Assembly: GCA_965649825.1 (NCBI GenBank) | Contig: OZ287701.1 | Location: forward strand, 1-64,000 | Direction: 5' to 3' | Origin: Penicillus capitatus | Taxonomy: Eukaryota; Chlorophyta | DNA: 64,000 bases | Shown here: positions 11,095 through 22,665 of the stretch, one piece after another | Layout: every line of letters starts with the position of its first letter | Numbering within the stretch: the first letter of the stretch is position 1 | Notes under the pieces: generated by a model | What the model was told of the DNA's origin: nothing | Databases searched by the model: none | Seen by the model: only the letters and a program-made list of their open reading frames with translations | Translations under genes and position numbers: made by a program

Positions 11095-12744
11095 ATGTTA
11101 TCGAGAGAGATCATAGATCCATGTATCGCAATAATGACCATCCTGACACATCCAGGGCGACCATGTCCAGTACTAAAAACGCCCAGGGCGAAGAGGCGAT
11201 ATCGTTGTCGCACTTCGTCTGTCAAGAGAGATGGACACAGACGAACGGATGAGCGTCGTTCTCGAACACGACATGTAAGGATCTGTGCGGCTGCTGTGTC
11301 GTCGAGGAGTCAGTTGACGAAACCGGGTCGCGATGTCGAAAAAGTGAACATGGTGTACAAGTTTGGAGGCTCGTCATTGGCAGATGCCTCGAGAATTCGT
11401 GAAGTGGCGGATATCGTTTGCAGTTTTCCTCAGTACTATCCCTGCATCGTGCTCTCAGCCATGGGTAACACCACAAATCTCCTGATCGAATCGGGAAGTG
11501 CGGCGCTGAAATGCTCGGCCGACAAGATCACGAGCATGGCGTCCTATCAACAGATTCTCGAACGCCATATGGAAACTGCTGAGAAGCTAGAGGTGCCTGA
11601 AGATGTCCAACACGCGATCCGTTTACTGCTCAATGATTTGAAGCAACTCCTGACAGGGATCTCAATGATGCAAGAATTGACACCTCGTGCCAAAGATGCT
11701 GTTGTCTCCTTTGGCGAACGTATGGCCACTCGTCTGTTCAGTGGATACCTCAATGCACGAGACGTCCCCTCTGTCCAATTCGATGCATGGGATCTGGGAT
11801 TCGTCTCGACAGATGACTTTACCAATGCGGATGTCATTTTGAGTGCCACATTGCCCTCCATTCGAAAACACGTCTCCTCACTGGGCGGCAAGATTCCTGT
11901 CGTGACTGGGTTTCTGGCCAAGGGAGAGAAGTCTCGATCGATTACGACGCTTGGCAGAGGTGGAAGTGATTTGACAGCGACGATGATTGGCCTGGCATTG
12001 AATCTGCCGGAGGTCCAGGTCTGGAAAGACGTTGACGGTGTCTTGACTTCAGATCCGCGAATTGTCTCGTCTGCCAAACCTCTATCTGTCCTCACCTATG
12101 AAGAAGCAAGCGAGTTGGCTCACTTTGGAGCACAGGTTCTGCACCCGAGGGCTATGAAACCGGCAATGCTCTCGCAAGATGCCATGGCTGTCCGTGTCAA
12201 GAACTCCTATAATAGAGAGGCCCCGGGCACCGTCATTCAATCCCACAGAGATCTCTCCAACACATTGCTGACGAGCATTGTCATCAAAAGAGGCATTTCA
12301 GTCGTCGATATCGTCAGCACGCGTATGTTGGGTCAGTTCGGCTTTCTGGCACGGGTCTTCGAGATCTTCAAAGAAAATAAAATCTCCGTCGATGTGGTGG
12401 CCACCAGTGAAATCTCGGTTTCCATCTCACTGGATGCGGATCGGTATGCTGGAGAGGAAGAGGAGGAAGAACATCGCCCAGGGCATCTCCTGGGTCAGTT
12501 CGCCGGTTGGGCAGATGTGTCTCTGAGACGCGATCTGTCAATCATCAGTCTCATCTGCAACATTCAGCGATCCAGTGAAATCCTTGAAGTTGTCTTTCGC
12601 TGTCTGAGAGAGAAGAACATTAACGTACAGATGATCAGTCAAGGAGCATCGAAAACAAACATCTCATTGATCCTGCATGAAACGCAGGCAGATGCAGCAG
12701 TGACAGCAATCCATGATCAGTTTTTCGGCGCAAGTCACGGGTGA
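11095..12744 (+). CDS. Aspartate kinase, plant-type monofunctional, likely plastid-targeted
   Basis: A single uninterrupted exon of 549 codons. The enzyme phosphorylates L-aspartate with ATP, the first step toward lysine, threonine and methionine. The amino-acid kinase domain begins at about residue 86 with MVYKFGGSSLADAS and includes FGERMATRLFSGYL, TTLGRGGSDLTAT and QVWKDVDGVLTSDPRI. It is followed by a first ACT region (STRMLGQFGFLARVFEIF, ISVDVVATSE) and a second (NINVQMISQGASKTNISLIL). This order and wording match the lysine-sensitive plant/algal AK, not the bifunctional AK-HSD. About 85 residues of Arg/Ser/Thr-rich sequence precede the core and look like an organelle transit peptide; ATG 11134 is an alternative start. 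The absence of introns is unusual among its neighbours. Feedback regulation by lysine through the ACT domains is family knowledge. It lies 141 bp after the Tudor-like gene and converges on the helicase gene. Confidence 0.95.
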   Translation: MLSREIIDPCIAIMTILTHPGRPCPVLKTPRAKRRYRCRTSSVKRDGHRRTDERRSRTRHVRICAAAVSSRSQLTKPGRDVEKVNMVYKFGGSSLADASRIREVADIVCSFPQYYPCIVLSAMGNTTNLLIESGSAALKCSADKITSMASYQQILERHMETAEKLEVPEDVQHAIRLLLNDLKQLLTGISMMQELTPRAKDAVVSFGERMATRLFSGYLNARDVPSVQFDAWDLGFVSTDDFTNADVILSATLPSIRKHVSSLGGKIPVVTGFLAKGEKSRSITTLGRGGSDLTATMIGLALNLPEVQVWKDVDGVLTSDPRIVSSAKPLSVLTYEEASELAHFGAQVLHPRAMKPAMLSQDAMAVRVKNSYNREAPGTVIQSHRDLSNTLLTSIVIKRGISVVDIVSTRMLGQFGFLARVFEIFKENKISVDVVATSEISVSISLDADRYAGEEEEEEHRPGHLLGQFAGWADVSLRRDLSIISLICNIQRSSEILEVVFRCLREKNINVQMISQGASKTNISLILHETQADAAVTAIHDQFFGASHG

Positions 12745-12768
12745 CTAGCGAGATGTGCACAAGAGCCA

Positions 12769-15281
12769 TCAGGCCATGGATTCAAAAGCAATAGGGGCGA
12801 CCTCAGCGAGCCACCGAGGATCGATCACTGTGACATCTCTTGCATATACTTTGCTTGTCTGAATGATCTCTGAAAACACAATCGTGGCTGCTTTCCTAGA
12901 TATCACACGATGCAGGTCGCCTTTAATGCATCACGTAGATGCACCGTACCGTCCAGATAGGACAGAGGATGGATGGATTCTGAGTTCTTGTCCAGAGGAC
13001 AGCATTCGATACGTGCCGTTCTCTTGTGCGCGAGCCACGTTGAAGAAGAAACCCGCAATCAGCGACTTCTGAATAGCGATATTATCCACATGCTTCGTTG
13101 GCTGACTTGCCAATCCAATATCTCGGCATCGATGCAGAAGTTGCCGACGAATGTCGCATGCTTTAAAGAGTGACCTGTCACATCACACACTTCTACCTGT
13201 CAGTATCTACATGGGATCACACTTGGCATTGACAGCATGCCTCTGGCACCACGCTTTTCTGTCGCGCCGTCGAGATGCCTGATAGGCATTGAAGACATTC
13301 AACAGCGTCAAATGATCTCCAATCACACTCGCAAACATGCGACGCGATGCCGCGACATCTCTCTCGGCATCTCTGCAGCACATAAGCGCATTCTTGGCAG
13401 CTGCAAAGATCGTCTGTCGACACACCTACCGTGGTTCAAAGAAGATGTTGGCAGCCGATATCATCGAAACAATCGTCAGCATATCATCACCGCAGCCTGA
13501 TATGTATGAGATGTATGTATAGCCTCACACTTCTGGTCACTGAGGCATACCTTGATCAAAGGCAGCAAGCAGAACGCGTGATAGACAAGGTTCCAATGGT
13601 AATCGACTCATCCTTCTGCCAATCGGATGCGTGATGTGACCCTCGTCATTTAATGCTCCCAGAACATAGAGGGTCTCTAGAGACCTCAATAGCGCCAGTC
13701 TCGGAGGTGGACTGAGAAAATCGAAACGCAGCACATCATCGATGCCTGTTGCCTTTAGCTTCAGCACAACTTCTGCCAAGTTCGTTCGTGCAATCTCAGC
13801 CTGCGTGTTCTCTTCCAAGGAATGATATGTATCTACTGTATAGAGTCGAAATGCTTTTCCTCGACTTTGTCTGCCTAACGCAAAAACGCCCTCTCGTTTG
13901 GAAACAGACTGCTGGATGAAGACAGGGTCATTACCGGCACGTCCACTGCGCTGTTTTGCCTGAGATTTGGAGATGGGGACGATGCGCAAAGCATCGATGC
14001 CGGACTTGACATTGTAGAATCGTTGCTTGACTACACCCGTGTCGATCACATATCGAATTCCAGGAATGGTAACGGATGTCTCCGAGATATTCGTTGAGAG
14101 GATGACTCTTCTGGTCTTCGCCGGCGGGCTTGCAAAGACCTGACAAACAGATGCCGTTTCCAGCACAGATCTGTGATGATCACACTTTCAACTGCTTCTC
14201 CGGCTGCATGGCTGCATACAGGGTGAGCACCATGAGGTCATGTTTTCGCATTTCAGGAGAGAGACGCTGAAAGGATGTTCTGATCAAGTCAGCCATCGAT
14301 TCAATTTCGTCCTCACCTGTTAGGAAGACCAAAATATCTCCATCCTCTTCATCCACATGTATCTAAGACATCTCTTTTGGGCATAGATCTGCACGTGGAC
14401 AAAGGTATCGGATCTGGACTTGGAGTGTGCAGTGCAGAACGGCATCCAGATAGCTTTCTTCAGGGCTGGGCACATGATAGAGTTCCACAGGGAACTGTCG
14501 GCCTCTGATGCAGAGACACTTGGCAGATGTGAAGAATCGCAGGATTTCGTCGCAGTCCAACGTGGCCGACATTACTATAAGATGCAACGCCCGTTCCCGG
14601 CGCATCTATCCTTGACACAGCAACGGTGTCATCGGCAACCCATCCATGGCCGTGCAACCTGGATCTTCTTGAGCAATCCCAACACCGTGTCCGTCTGAAG
14701 AGACCGCTCGTGGGCCTCGTCTACCAAAATCGCCTATTAGGTTAGGTGAGAACGCCGTTTCGTTGTCTAGATGGAGTGCCTTGTATTTAGAGAGAAGTGG
14801 ATCGCTCAAGCATTCTTGAATCAGCATGCCGTCGGTTAAATACTTAATGTGCGTTTGATGTGACGTTTTGTCCTCGAATCGCACAGTGTAGCCTACCTGC
14901 AAAACAGCATATTCATCCATCCGAGTCATGAGCATAACTAACGGCAAACCTCATTCCCTAACGAAACGTTCATCTCCAGAGCGACCCTCCGTGCCACAGT
15001 GATGGCAGCGACACGGCGAGGCTGCGTACATCCAATGATCCCATCATCAAAAGCCCCTCGTGACGAACAGAAACGTCGGTTGCATGATCGGGAAGGCAAT
15101 AGGAGACACCAGTTTCACGCAGGTACTGTGGAATCTGCGTTGTCTTTCCGGACCCAGGCTCGCCCACGATAACGACACACTTGTGCGACTGGATGAAGTT
15201 TTGTATGTGTTCTCTGTGCGCGTAGATCGGCAACGATCGTCGGTGCGTTTCGACAGAGGATATGACCATCTCCGATTCCAT
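12769..15281 (-). CDS. DEAH-box RNA helicase (DHX8/15/35/40-like)
   Basis: A multi-exon gene for a superfamily-2 helicase that remodels RNA or RNP using ATP. From ATG 15281 the order is: motif [16 protein letters not shown], motif Ia [29 protein letters not shown], motif [14 protein letters not shown] (the DEAH box), motif [10 protein letters not shown], motif [23 protein letters not shown], motif VI QRSGRAG, then winged-helix/ratchet and OB-fold regions ([36 protein letters not shown]). It ends [17 protein letters not shown], with stop at 12769-12771. The first intron, after RETG, is 53 nt and restores the frame to [15 protein letters not shown]. About nine exons are needed and I did not fix every junction. 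The exact paralogue (splicing Prp43/DHX15, DHX35 or DHX40) cannot be decided by eye. Its stop lies 24 bp from that of the convergent aspartate kinase. Confidence 0.9.
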
Positions 15282-15777
15282 TTTATATAAGAAGCGTCAA
15301 GGACGATCGTCACGGTCGACGTATCGTAGCAGCAATGGCGATCATCAATCGTTCGAGGCAAGAAGACACGATGTCGGCGCCGATCGTGCGTTTATGACAT
15401 GACACGATGTGACGTATCTATAACGCGCGGATCGCTTCGTCATCTGGACCACCACCTTCACGGCTCGATGATTCCTTTCGCATAGCGATCACGATTCGTA
15501 ACTTGTCTTCTAAGCACAAGCAACGCATCGACAGCGAACATAGATATGTATGAGCGATAGATGTCGCATTGTGTGAGATGCATGCCATCGCGTTGATGTG
15601 TGATGCCATCGGCAACGCATATAAAGAAAAGCGACAAGAGGATCGCGAAGGACTTGATCACCATTGTATCGAACAACACGAAGCGCAAATTCACCATGCG
15701 TTACGAGGCATCGATATCAGTGCAGAACGCGCGTTCTCCATCGCTGTTGTTGGTGGGATGGATGAATAGATGTGACA
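15282..15777. other. Intergenic region
   Basis: This 496-bp gap between the helicase start and the NDUFB9 stop has only short ORFs with no recognisable features. A TTATATAAAA stretch sits directly before the helicase ATG, too close to be its TATA box. The helicase promoter and NDUFB9 3' UTR should lie here. Confidence 0.4.
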
Positions 15778-16355
15778 TTACAGCAGGTCACACCTAACAA
15801 CAGAATACGCTCCATCTGGGATTCCCTCCGTTCCTCTTGCATACGTCCCATCAATGCCAATAGGGCTTCTCTCTTTGAAAGTCCATGTGATAGGTGGTCT
15901 GAACAGACAAACCGACCGATCTCTCTCCTTCAAGGGCGATAAAGAGAGATCTACGTGTTCTGGGATGCCGGCATTGCGAGCGTACTTTGAGCCACCGTAG
16001 GAATAGGGACCTATACACAAAGAAAAGCATTCGCAGGCTAAGAGACGGCCTGCCACATGTAAAGAGAGAAAGGCACGTATGTATGGATCTGGATGCCTCT
16101 TGGCGTTCAGTTCTTCTTCGCCCGCCGCTATGGCACGTTCAATTTGATTCACGTCTGTCAAATCTTTATTCTCCTCAAATCTCAGACGCAATAGGCGAAT
16201 CTGAGACAGCGCTAAAGTAGACAGAGGTCACAAAGCGAAGAACTTACTTGCTTGTACCACACGTCTCTGGACCACACCCAGTCAAACGTTGTTCTCAAAC
16301 TCTGGCGATAGAGACGCATGACGCGCTCGCGTCTCGTGAGTTGTAAAGCAGACAT
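15778..16355 (-). CDS. NDUFB9: NADH dehydrogenase (complex I) LYR subunit NDUFB9/B22
   Basis: Three exons (16355-16248, 16200-16077, 16010-15778) total 465 nt, giving 154 residues, with 47- and 66-nt introns. The protein is the LYR-motif accessory subunit of the complex I membrane arm in the mitochondrial inner membrane. It has the LYR signature in RERVMRLYRQSLRTTFDWV, then RLLRLRFEENKDLTDVNQIE and the diagnostic RHPDPYIR...GGSKYARN...IPEHVDL, which lines up with the animal protein (RARFEEHK, HPQPYI, PGGTSYER, VPEW). Length is close to the family norm. The start is the first ATG, just ahead of the LYR motif. LYR proteins bind acyl carrier protein, as known for the family. This gene shows that the organism keeps a conventional complex I. 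Confidence 0.92.
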
Positions 16356-16428
16356 CGAATCTACACACGTGTCGGAGTTGGCAATGTGGATGGATGGATG
16401 GATGGATTTCATCATTTACAAGACCGAG

Positions 16429-19400
16429 TTATGATTGACGAACGACGTTAGAAGTCGGTGATATGCGTGAATCAAGGGCACTTTTCAGAGCATGGAGTCG
16501 ATCGCCAAAGGCTGGCAGTGCTCTGTGTAATACAGAGATCTCCCTTTCGGTGCAGGTATTCAGCAATCCCTCGCGCAAGATATAGGCAGATGTCTTGTCA
16601 GCCAATTCCCCAGCGCCAATCGGAGATTGACTTGCGGCAGCGAGATAGCCAATGATATCTGTCGTCGGGATTCGGTTCAGCACATCATCCTCTGCCATCC
16701 ACGACAGAATCCGCGTGATGTGACTGTTGTGTGGATATTTTTCTGCCAGTTTGCCGAATGCTATGATCCATTGACGCGGTGACCCCCATTCGTTTTCTCT
16801 GGCCTTCAGCTTCTGCTCGACTCGCTCGACGCATACATTCAGCTGTGGTTCCATCGATGCCGTCGGGTGGAAGACATGCAATCGATATAGGATAATGTTC
16901 AGGTACCTTTCCGAACAGCTGTCCAGGATAGCAGGCGTGAGAGATTTGGCGAAGAGTTGATCACTGAAGGCAGCATCGGTGACGCCTGCCGATGCCGCTG
17001 CAAAGAAGAGTCCAGCAGTTGCTGCTCCGTCCATAGCATCCATCCGATCTGATCTCACAAGACGCTGAAGAAATTGCTGCACTTCAGGGGACTGGATCTT
17101 AGCTCTTCCGATAAAGTGCAGGAAACAATGGAGTGCTTTGAGCGTCAGTTTCTGCTCTATCGAACAGATGTGCTGCACAAACGGCTCCACACATTTATGC
17201 GATATCTGTCCCAAGCGCTGAAGTCCATCCAGGATGTTTACAACGGCGAGTGCATCGAAGGAGGAAAGAGGCGTCGATTCTAAACAACTTATGGCGCGTT
17301 CGAACAAGACGCTATCGTAGATATAACTTTTGCCTAAGGTGTGCAACAGCATGGATAGCAAATCTGGTGACAGTTCTTCGAGTCTTGAACGGCGGCGCAG
17401 CTCTCGGACGAAAAAAGTCGCCAGATGCATCTTGGCTCTGCCGTCTGTGAGTTTCTGCGAAGACTGCAGGAGGAGGACAAGTGATTTCTCAGTCATGGAC
17501 TGAAGAACTTCTGGAGATCTGAGGCCTTGGAACACAGGAATAAGGACCGAAGTATCAGAAATCTTCAGATGCGCCAGCCCTTCGGTTACCATAGAGATGT
17601 ACGATCCCTTCAACGATTCATAGAATCCAGCACGAGAATTCATTTCCTGCAGCAGTGTCTTCCACCAGTCGCTTTTCGATCGCCCTTTCTTAGACACGTG
17701 ATAGAACAACGTCACGAGTCCAGATGCATCCACATCGGCCAAGTGCACGCTCTCGATGAGTGTCTGCAACATCTTCTGCTTCTTCGGCACGTCGTTGTCA
17801 CACAGAAGCAGAAAACAGATGAGCAGGACAAACTGATGCGCATTGAATACTTGCAGTCGGCGCGGACGACAGATTTCAGAGAACAGTAAAGAGAGTCGAT
17901 CACTTTTCTTGTTTTTCCAGTATCCAGATGATGTGACGAGACGGACCAACCTCTCTTCTTTCGTCGCTTCGAGCTCCTTAGCATCGATGGCCTTGTCAAT
18001 GAGTTTCTCCAGCTGCTCTTGGGTTTCAACAGCGGTTAGACACCAGACTTCAGTACTGTCGGGAAAGACATGGACAGCGAACGACGGATGCAGTGATTGT
18101 GTTTTTATTCTTTCCTCGATGTGCGTCACAATCGAGTGCCATCCATCGGCCTTTTCGTAGTTAAGCTTCCGAAGACTCGTGATCATAATCCGCAGCTCAT
18201 TGGGAGACAGCTGCTGCAGAAAGAGACGATCGAATCCGTTCGTGCTCTCGTGGAAGGTCCCCATCAGATGATTCCGCTCCGTCGTGGACATCTTTGCGCG
18301 ACACAGCATCAGTCCAAATATCAGACTGATCACTTCTTGCGGAGGAAGGCTCTTCAAATTTTCCACTTTTAAGCGAATGGCATCCAACAGCAACTGAAGC
18401 AGCACATGGTAAGGCTCGTGCAGTGCTTGTCGGTTCGCCTGTGGTAGTCTGGACATTCCATGAACCATCATACAGAGTCCCTGGTATGTCAACTGCTCCA
18501 TCCGGGACGGCAAGAGGACCTCGTCCATGATTCTGGTGAGAAAGCTCATGTCTTGGAGCTGCAGAGGGCCAACGGCATAAACAACTAAGGCCAATCCGTG
18601 TTCGGAAAAGGTCGACAGGCGTCGAAAACGCATGACCTCATGACACAGTTGTGTCAGAGCATCTTGTTTTCCTTTGAATCGTAATTGGGCCAGACTGTAG
18701 AGAATGGAAGACAGATCCCATGCAGAAAAACTGCGAAGCATCTCCACCCTCTGCGCTTGCTGCAGTAACCGAACAATGATCGATCTGTCGTGCAGTCGCA
18801 GACGTGCCATCGAATACAACGCCATAGAAATCGTTTCCACTGCAATGACGACGTTCTCGGGTGATGATCGATCCATGATTCTCGACAAGAGAAATCGTAT
18901 GAGCGGCACATCCAAGACGTCCAATCGACTCAAACTGTAGAGCAGAATGGAGCATGGAAGGGCACCCAGAATGTCCCTCTGTGTGGCAGCCAAACTCAAA
19001 GACTGCGCCAGTCTGGCTGCAAACACTTCCAAAGGAGCTAATTGGCTCAGGACGTATACAATGCCAGACACATCTCTGGCATCGAGCTTTTCGTCAAAGA
19101 GGTTTATTGTATTCAGTGTGTTGTCCAGCACATGGACTTGACTTGGAAAGAGAGGCGTATGTTTCAGCATGCCGAAGCGTGGCAAGTATTCCATGTCGTA
19201 GATGGATTGCTTAGGTGCCTGGTTTTTGTCGTGCTGTCTTTGCAGTGTCCCCAGAGACGTCAGAAATAAAATACGATCGCGTTGCTCCAGTTCATTTGGC
19301 TGAATCCTTCTCGCCAAATCTTCGATCCAATTCAGCTCGACGCACTTCAATCTGGCAAAGCAACGCAGGACATGCACCATCTGGTCGCTCTTTAATTCGG

Positions 19401-19736
19401 CTGCGCGTTTATGCAGACTGCTGCCCACATACTCTAGATCGGTACAGAAGACAAGAGAATGCTTTGGATCTGCCTGAAGCTTCTCGAGCCCTTCAACACT
19501 CGCACGCACTAAATAAGAATCCGACACACAGGGTAACGTCCCGCACCGTCAATCAGCTCCTCAGACGTCGCTTTTTCGCCTTTCTCGCGGATTTCTCGGA
19601 TCGTCGAGTTCGCCGGAGTATCGCTCGTGAACATCCTGATCTTCCACACGGAAGATCCTGCTGTTCGTGATTCCGTCGCGAAGATCGAAGGACGCGATGG
19701 TGTTCGGAGGTACATCCTTGTCGTTGTATACACCAT
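16429..19736 (-). CDS. Large helical-repeat organelle RNA-binding protein (HPR/OPR/FASTK-like)
   Basis: Two exons (19736-19547 and 19508-16429) joined by a 38-nt GTGCGG...TTAG intron give 1,089 residues in frame. The second exon is a single 3.08-kb open frame. The N-terminus is Arg/Thr/Ser-rich (MVYTTTRMYLRTPSRPSIF), like a mitochondrial or plastid presequence. The rest is a long array of paired helices with recurring units such as ILLYSLSRLDVLDVPLIRFL, MALYSMARLRLHDRSII, SILYSLAQLRFKGKQDA and LVVYAVGPLQLQDMSFL. These resemble the octo/heptatricopeptide and FAST-kinase-like repeats that bind organelle RNA. I do not see a C-terminal RAP domain. Its downstream-strand neighbour is a PPR protein, suggesting a small group of organelle RNA-processing genes. 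The target RNA and organelle are unknown. Confidence 0.8.
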
Positions 19737-19838
19737 TCGACATGTTTCAAAAACACAGCGCGATTTTCGCAACATCCTTCCTCTTCATCCATCAGTATAA
19801 GATCGTCATTGTCTATTCCATCCAGCGTGCGTCTTCCA

Positions 19839-21436
19839 TTAAGAACTGCTCTCAGATTCGCTGCCCCCTGTGAAAGAACGCGTATTGACGTACATCTGCT
19901 TCTTTTGACGCTCTTCTTTCTCCAGAATACCAGCAGTCACATCATCTGCAGGGAAACCAGCCGCCTCCATTCGGCTCTTAATGTACTGTGCATCTTGCGT
20001 ATGGCCCCTGTCCATGCAGGCATCCATCACCAGATGATAGCACGCTTGGTCTGCATGCTCCGTCGATAACAGCAGCTCTATCGCCTTAGTAAGGCGCTGA
20101 TCTGGCGGACTGTCTTTGGCAGAGAGATAACATGCACATGCCGAGATAACAATGACGGGATTCGATTGTACGTTCCTGCACCGTCAGTACGTATTCAGTG
20201 AAGTCTCTGCCATCTATAAGCTTACCACGCGCGCGATTCTTCCAAGATCTGATCGATCACTTCGATTGTCTGTTGTGTCTTGTATGCACATTTCAGGAGC
20301 AGTCCAAATGTATAGCAGTCTGGACGGAGCCCCAGTCTCTCAAAGAAACCAATGACTTCCTCAACTGAAAGAAATTCGCCGGAATCTTTGTAGATCGAGA
20401 GCAGTGTATTCACACATCGCGAATCCCGATGACGCTGGTTCCATAAGAACGAACCAAACACATCCTTCGCACGATCGAGATCCTTGAAATGCTTGCACGA
20501 CTTCATCAGGCACTTGAAGAGGTCCCAGGTAACACGCTCACGCGTTTCCAGTATTTCATCCGTCAACTGTCGAAACAAAAAAGGCAAATCGCCGTTTATC
20601 GCTGTCTCCAAAAGATTCCTGTATATCCATCGTCGACCATGCATTCAACATGCGTTATGCCATACACATATGAGGGACTGGATTACCTGATCAAGACAGA
20701 TCCTGTACCCAACCCTGCAGAGTGGAATAGGTAATACACATCTAGTGCATTGTCCCATCTCTCCTGGTCATTGCATGCGTGAATGGTGATGGCATACGGA
20801 TAATCCGATTTGAAAGGAATCTTGTTCTTGTGCATTAATCGCAGTAGGTATAGCGTCTCATCGACTTCTTGGGACATAAAGCCTGCATACGTTAAGTAGT
20901 TTGCAGAATGCCCTCGAAAATGCTTCATTCCTGAAACAGATTTAATGTCTATGGTCTGCTTTCAGGTCTTACCGGACTCGATCCAACGTCTTCCCACTTC
21001 GGCAGCAACGTCAAATCGGTTCACTTGCTGACAGGCTTTGAAGAACATGCCAAGGGAATCATCTCGTACGACGTCCACGGCTGCACACTTCTCCAGGAGT
21101 TCGGCAGCGCGATCGAATTGCCCATCGTTGACCAGGAAACGCACGAGGGCGTCCACTCTCATATAAAAGGGCCACTGAAATAACAAATCGCCATGTGAAA
21201 TCGCACATGGGTCGGCAATCCTGTGGGCACACCTCGACTTCGTTTTCGCTGATGCTCTCGGACAGAAGGGATTGGATCTCGGATTCCGAAGTACTGACGG
21301 TGCTCTCCTTCTCTTCAAAGAGTTGGGACCAACTGGGGCTCTCCAAGATGGACTGGATTTGTGGGAGACGTTCTTCTTCGCCTAGAAAGAGACGCCGATC
21401 CCTAATGTATGCACGTCTGTTGTGTCCGACCTGCAT
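19839..21436 (-). CDS. Pentatricopeptide repeat (PPR) protein
   Basis: A multi-exon gene reading from ATG 21436 (MQVGHNRRAYIRDRRLF) to a stop at 19839. Exon 1 ends after ENEVE and a 58-nt intron leads into WPFYMRVDALVRFLVND. Repeat-like helix pairs include FDRAAELLEKCAAVDVV, YLTYAGFMSQEVDETLYLLR, WDNALDVYYLFHSAGL, VNTLLSIYKDSGEFLSVEEV and GLRPDCYTFGLLLKCAYK, typical 35-residue PPR spacing. The C-terminus is Ser/Glu-rich. PPR proteins bind single-stranded RNA in mitochondria or plastids for processing, stability or translation. An upstream exon with a targeting sequence is possible, because an open frame with basic residues precedes 21436. Exon boundaries in the middle were not all fixed. Confidence 0.8.
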
Positions 21437-21959
21437 ATGAACGCTGCACGTCGGGAGCCACGTTCTTGACAAGACGGATGCGTCGTTTCGCAACGACTGG
21501 CGATGGCTTAAGCTTCGGTGCTTTCACGCAGCAAACGATACCGTGGCGATTCCATACGCGCAGATGAGATGCCATCCAGCCACAGCGACAAGACGCACGT
21601 CACGTCAACGATCTCCACCACTGACCTCACGCCCGATACAAGGCACCCTTTCACTCTTTACCGATCACACCGTCGTGTCGACCGAATGCGTTGCAGGAAC
21701 GTGCGCGTGCGTTGGACAAGACTTAGAATGAAATGTGCCATTCTCACACGGATCGTCATGCTTGACATTGACGGATTGGATGATGGATGGGTGACGGACT
21801 GAAAGATCGCATTATTACCACAGACAGACAGATCTCTATCTGCCAATTCGGCGCACCCCGTTTCCGTGATGAGACACGGATGGCAAGTTTCTTCTCTCTC
21901 TTGCCCATTCCTGATCGAAGACAGCAGCATCTTCGGGCTGCATGTTTGTAAAGCGATCC

Positions 21960-22584
21960 CTAGCCTCTTCCCTTCCTTGTCGATCCCTTGTCCTCGTCAC
22001 TTGACGCGACTGCCATCACATCATCACACACCGGACAAAGAAATCCGAGATGTACTCGATTGCCAATGCCACGTTCGAGAGTGATCGTATCTGTCTGACC
22101 ATCGGACACGGTATGAACCAGTTCCCGGACGCCATTGGGACCAACGCGCATCGTCGAGTTTGTGCGATAAGCGGAGCCATGTGGACCAAACGAAGAAGAC
22201 GAGTAGGAACACGCCATGTTCGTCCCTCCATTCATCCTGAACTGCATGCCGCGATCGTGATCGAAGCTGCCATGAATGCGTCCATTTCTGTCCCCAAACA
22301 TTGCGAAATTCGGGCCACCGAAATGAAATCCTTCTGCATCGTTTGCGCCGTCAAAGGAAGAGAATGACGGTGGGGTCGTATACGGCGGCTACAGCCAACG
22401 GTCAGTCGAAGGAGTAGGGTGGCAGGAATGGAGAGATGCAGCATACCGCCATTCCTCCGTACATGAACGGCTGCGCAGCACGTGCAGCGTCGCGACTGGC
22501 GTAATACATCGTTCTCTCCATCTCGCGGAAATTTTCTTCCATTTCGCGAAAACCGGTCTCCATTTCGCGCCAACCGCGATGCAT
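21960..22584 (-). CDS. Myeloid leukemia factor (MLF) family protein
   Basis: Two exons (22584-22447, 22388-21960) with a 58-nt intron give 188 residues in frame. The N-terminus is a Met/Glu/Arg-rich helix (WREMETGFREMEENFREMER). The C-terminal half carries the MLF pattern: GMQFRMNGGTNMACSYSSSS, then HGSAYRTNSTMRVGPNGVRE and SDGQTDTITLERGIGNR, matching the conserved block with a tyrosine-serine strand, a GG(I/V)RE turn and a GIG(D/N)R end. MLF proteins are small adaptors found from protists to animals, linked to chaperone binding, transcription and, in some protists, protein quality control. The tail after GNR is acidic and less typical. No localisation signal is evident. Confidence 0.8.
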
Positions 22585-22665
22585 GTCGTGGTCGTAAAAA
22601 CGCTTGTCGTCGTCGAACGTTTTGTTGTTTTGGGCGAGCGCGTGTGTTTGTGCGTCTAAAGATGA

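Noticed and set aside
15458-15697. Minus-strand ORF with a hydrophobic stretch (FAILLSLFFICVADGITHQ)
   Set aside because: It begins with no good context, overlaps other open frames and has no splice partner. It could be a signal peptide, but nothing downstream supports a gene.
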